Assembly (NCBI GenBank): GCA_015060695.1
Contig: SUYA01000017.1
Coordinates: forward strand, 1-43,574
DNA: 43,574 nucleotides
Source of the DNA: Mediterranea massiliensis
GTDB taxonomy: Bacteria; Bacteroidota; Bacteroidia; Bacteroidales; Bacteroidaceae
Direction of reading: 5' to 3'
Below are positions 42,080-43,574 of the stretch, one piece after another. The notes under the pieces were generated by a model. It was not told where the DNA came from. It did not search any database and worked only from the letters and a program-made list of their open reading frames with translations. How positions within the stretch are numbered: the stretch's first letter is position 1; each line of letters starts with the position of its first letter. The position numbers and the translations under genes are program-made.

Positions 42080-43574
42080 CTTTCTTCCCTATTTTGATTA
42101 TTTATATTATATTCATATCCAAATATTGAATTCCAAAAGCGATTCCAACGGCTTTCATTGTTATCTTTATATGCCTCCATGATTTTTGCGAATAAAATAT
42201 CTAAATTCTTCTTTTCAACTTTACCCACACCAGCCGCTTCTGCCATCACATTCCCTTTCCAATCTGGTGAAATAAGCTTTGAAGTCTCACCAACCGTTAT
42301 GTATTTATCATACAATCCTATAATATGGCCAAACTCATGTGACATTGGATTATCTTCATTAATGCTCATTCCATTACGACCATTAGGGCGTATATAGCCA
42401 TAGTTCGTTTCTCCAACTCCAGAATTATTACCTACAATAACCTCCAAATAATTGTTCTTCCCGTCAAAATCATAATCAACGTTCATGCCGATAGCCCGTA
42501 CATTTACATCCCATGTCAAGTTATAAGTTTTACCTTCATGCTCATAAGTTTTCATGCTTCCCCAATTGTTCATAATATCATCTTGGTATATCTTGGCCAA
42601 TTGATGGGTTGCCTCCTTACCATAAATATAAATATTTGCACTGATGGTAATATTATTTCCTTTAATAGTTACAACTGCATCTTTACCATTTGGATCAATA
42701 AACTTCAACGGATTGTTCAAGCAATAGTTGTAAGGAGACAAATTGTGATGTTTATCGCCCAACGGGTCAACTACATGCCATCTGCCGAGAACTGCATCAT
42801 AATGCCTTGCTCCGTAGTCATACCAGTTCAAGCCCTTCTTGGTGTCGAGTTCTTTGCCGTTGTATTTGTATGGCTGTACATTGGTGCTTGTAGAGAACAG
42901 ACTGCCAAACGGGTAGTAGTGATTTACCTCTACTGCATCCCCTCCATTAGCATTAATAACCACTCGATTATTACCTTGATGGTCTTTCAAGTAGTAGTAA
43001 TAGGTTGGTGTAGCGGTGGTTAAATCCACATAACCCTCATCCGTCAACAACTTCTTGGGTGTAGTACCTTCATAGATCACATTTCCGCAGTAGTCCGTTG
43101 TGGTGGTGGTTCCATTAATTACATGCGTTGTTCTTAGCTTTCTGCCGTCAGCCGTGTACAGGTAAGTAATGGTACTGCCGTCACTAAACGTAACTACTTG
43201 GGGCAAATTTAGCGAATTATAGCTGATATTTGCAATACCTTTATTGCTATCTTTTGTTAAATTACCGTTTGCATCGTAGGTATATTCGTTACTTGTACTT
43301 GCTCCGTTGGAAAATCCGGCTGCATTCCCCGTAGCATCCTCCACTTTCGTCAGCTGATTTCCGTTCAACGTATAAGTCAGGTTGTCAATCAATCCGTTTC
43401 CATAACGTTGCAAGGCCGTGATGTTTCCGTTCTTGTCATACCCCGTTACCTTCTCGGTGAAAGCACCCGTTCCGTGTGTGGCATCCGTCATACGGTTCAC
43501 CCCGTCGTAAGCAAAACTGTAACTGTGGCTCTGATTGCCGGCCGTCCAGCTCATTGCCGTAATGTTGCCGTTGA
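42076..43574 (-). CDS. RHS-repeat protein with metzincin-like C-terminal toxin (5' end outside window)
   Basis: The frame stays open to the right edge, so the gene continues beyond the window (GNITAMSWTAGNQ is in the middle of a YD repeat). The visible part has several YD repeats, then the RHS core with its conserved end GLNWYDYGARHYDAVLGRW. The toxin domain follows from about residue 275 of the visible frame. NPMSHEFGHIIGLYDKY contains HExxHxxGxxD (His406, Glu407, His410, Gly413, Asp416, counted from the Met at 43554). GNVMAEA about 20-25 residues later could be a Met-turn, so the domain looks like a metzincin. This is the only cassette joined to an RHS body and therefore the likely expressed toxin. 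Secretion system not visible here. Confidence 0.85.
   Translation of the reverse strand, partial: NGNITAMSWTAGNQSHSYSFAYDGVNRMTDATHGTGAFTEKVTGYDKNGNITALQRYGNGLIDNLTYTLNGNQLTKVEDATGNAAGFSNGASTSNEYTYDANGNLTKDSNKGIANISYNSLNLPQVVTFSDGSTITYLYTADGRKLRTTHVINGTTTTTDYCGNVIYEGTTPKKLLTDEGYVDLTTATPTYYYYLKDHQGNNRVVINANGGDAVEVNHYYPFGSLFSTSTNVQPYKYNGKELDTKKGLNWYDYGARHYDAVLGRWHVVDPLGDKHHNLSPYNYCLNNPLKFIDPNGKDAVVTIKGNNITISANIYIYGKEATHQLAKIYQDDIMNNWGSMKTYEHEGKTYNLTWDVNVRAIGMNVDYDFDGKNNYLEVIVGNNSGVGETNYGYIRPNGRNGMSINEDNPMSHEFGHIIGLYDKYITVGETSKLISPDWKGNVMAEAAGVGKVEKKNLDILFAKIMEAYKDNNESRWNRFWNSIFGYEYNINNQNREER
42759..43280 (-). repeat. RHS core repeat, copy 3 (in the long RHS gene)
   Basis: Reference copy for the two cassettes. 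Similarity to copy 1 extends to about 43270 (YDANGNLTKDSNKGI), similarity to copy 2 to about 43205. Confidence 0.85.

Noticed and set aside
37596..43574. Type VI secretion or contact-dependent inhibition system
   Set aside because: No Hcp, VgrG, sheath or two-partner secretion genes are visible; only RHS-type tips and candidate immunity genes.

Overview
The window reads as a chromosomal segment of a gut Bacteroidales bacterium, most likely Bacteroides or Phocaeicola. The evidence is the many TAnnTTTG -7 promoter elements (several with a TTG/TTTG -33 element 19-20 nt upstream), the fimbrillin (FimA/Mfa-type) lipoproteins, a hybrid two-component system with an AraC output domain, and families typical of Bacteroidetes (DUF3575, DUF3868, DUF4369, DUF4906, DUF5106). 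I cannot name the species. No phage, IS element, CRISPR array or rRNA operon was seen.

Layout. 1-633: tandem intergenic repeats. 634-6.7 kb: housekeeping genes (manC, tRNA-Leu, HIT hydrolase, greA, a DUF4369/thioredoxin-fold lipoprotein, pnp). 6.9-10.8 kb: two fimbrillin-like lipoproteins behind an unannotated 47-codon ORF. 10.8-11.2 kb: a structured non-coding RNA on the minus strand with its own promoter and terminator. 11.3-18.2 kb: buk-ptb, an S66 peptidase/glutaminyl-cyclase/sufE operon, a CPBP protease, a 22-bp tandem repeat array, rpsO and a DUF5106/thioredoxin lipoprotein. 18.3-34.9 kb: an Mfa1-type fimbrial locus with its regulators. 35.0-37.6 kb: typA and a PIG-L deacetylase. 37.6-43.6 kb: an RHS polymorphic-toxin locus.

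Fimbrial locus. Transcribed right to left, it holds DUF3575 and DUF3868 envelope proteins, then a soluble GAF histidine kinase between two terminators, then mfa1 (major subunit), mfa2-type anchor, two accessory/tip lipoproteins and an 88-aa protein. Divergently there is a secreted lipoprotein and a 1348-aa hybrid two-component regulator. Two new observations concern its control. First, the same 11-bp box (ATNGGYRWTTT) occurs as a direct pair with exactly 22-bp period at three places: abutting the mfa1 promoter, abutting the DUF3575 promoter, and once more in the divergent intergenic region. In both promoters the first box starts exactly 30 bp upstream of the G of the -7 element. Second, the hybrid regulator has lost its phospho-acceptor histidine (Lys827) while its receiver and AraC domains look intact, and the neighbouring stand-alone kinase is complete but has no receiver. 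I infer that the kinase may feed the regulator and that the regulator binds the boxes.

RHS locus. One RHS gene runs in from beyond the right edge and ends in a metzincin-like toxin domain. Downstream lie two orphan C-terminal cassettes that repeat the RHS core (roughly 450-500 bp of close repeat) but carry different toxin domains. All three toxin domains have a zinc-metallopeptidase-type HExxH or HExxxH motif. Each is followed at once by a gene for an exported small protein (two lipoproteins, one Sec-secreted), the likely immunity proteins. A further RHS remnant marks the left end. This looks like a toxin-tip switching array devoted to metallopeptidases.
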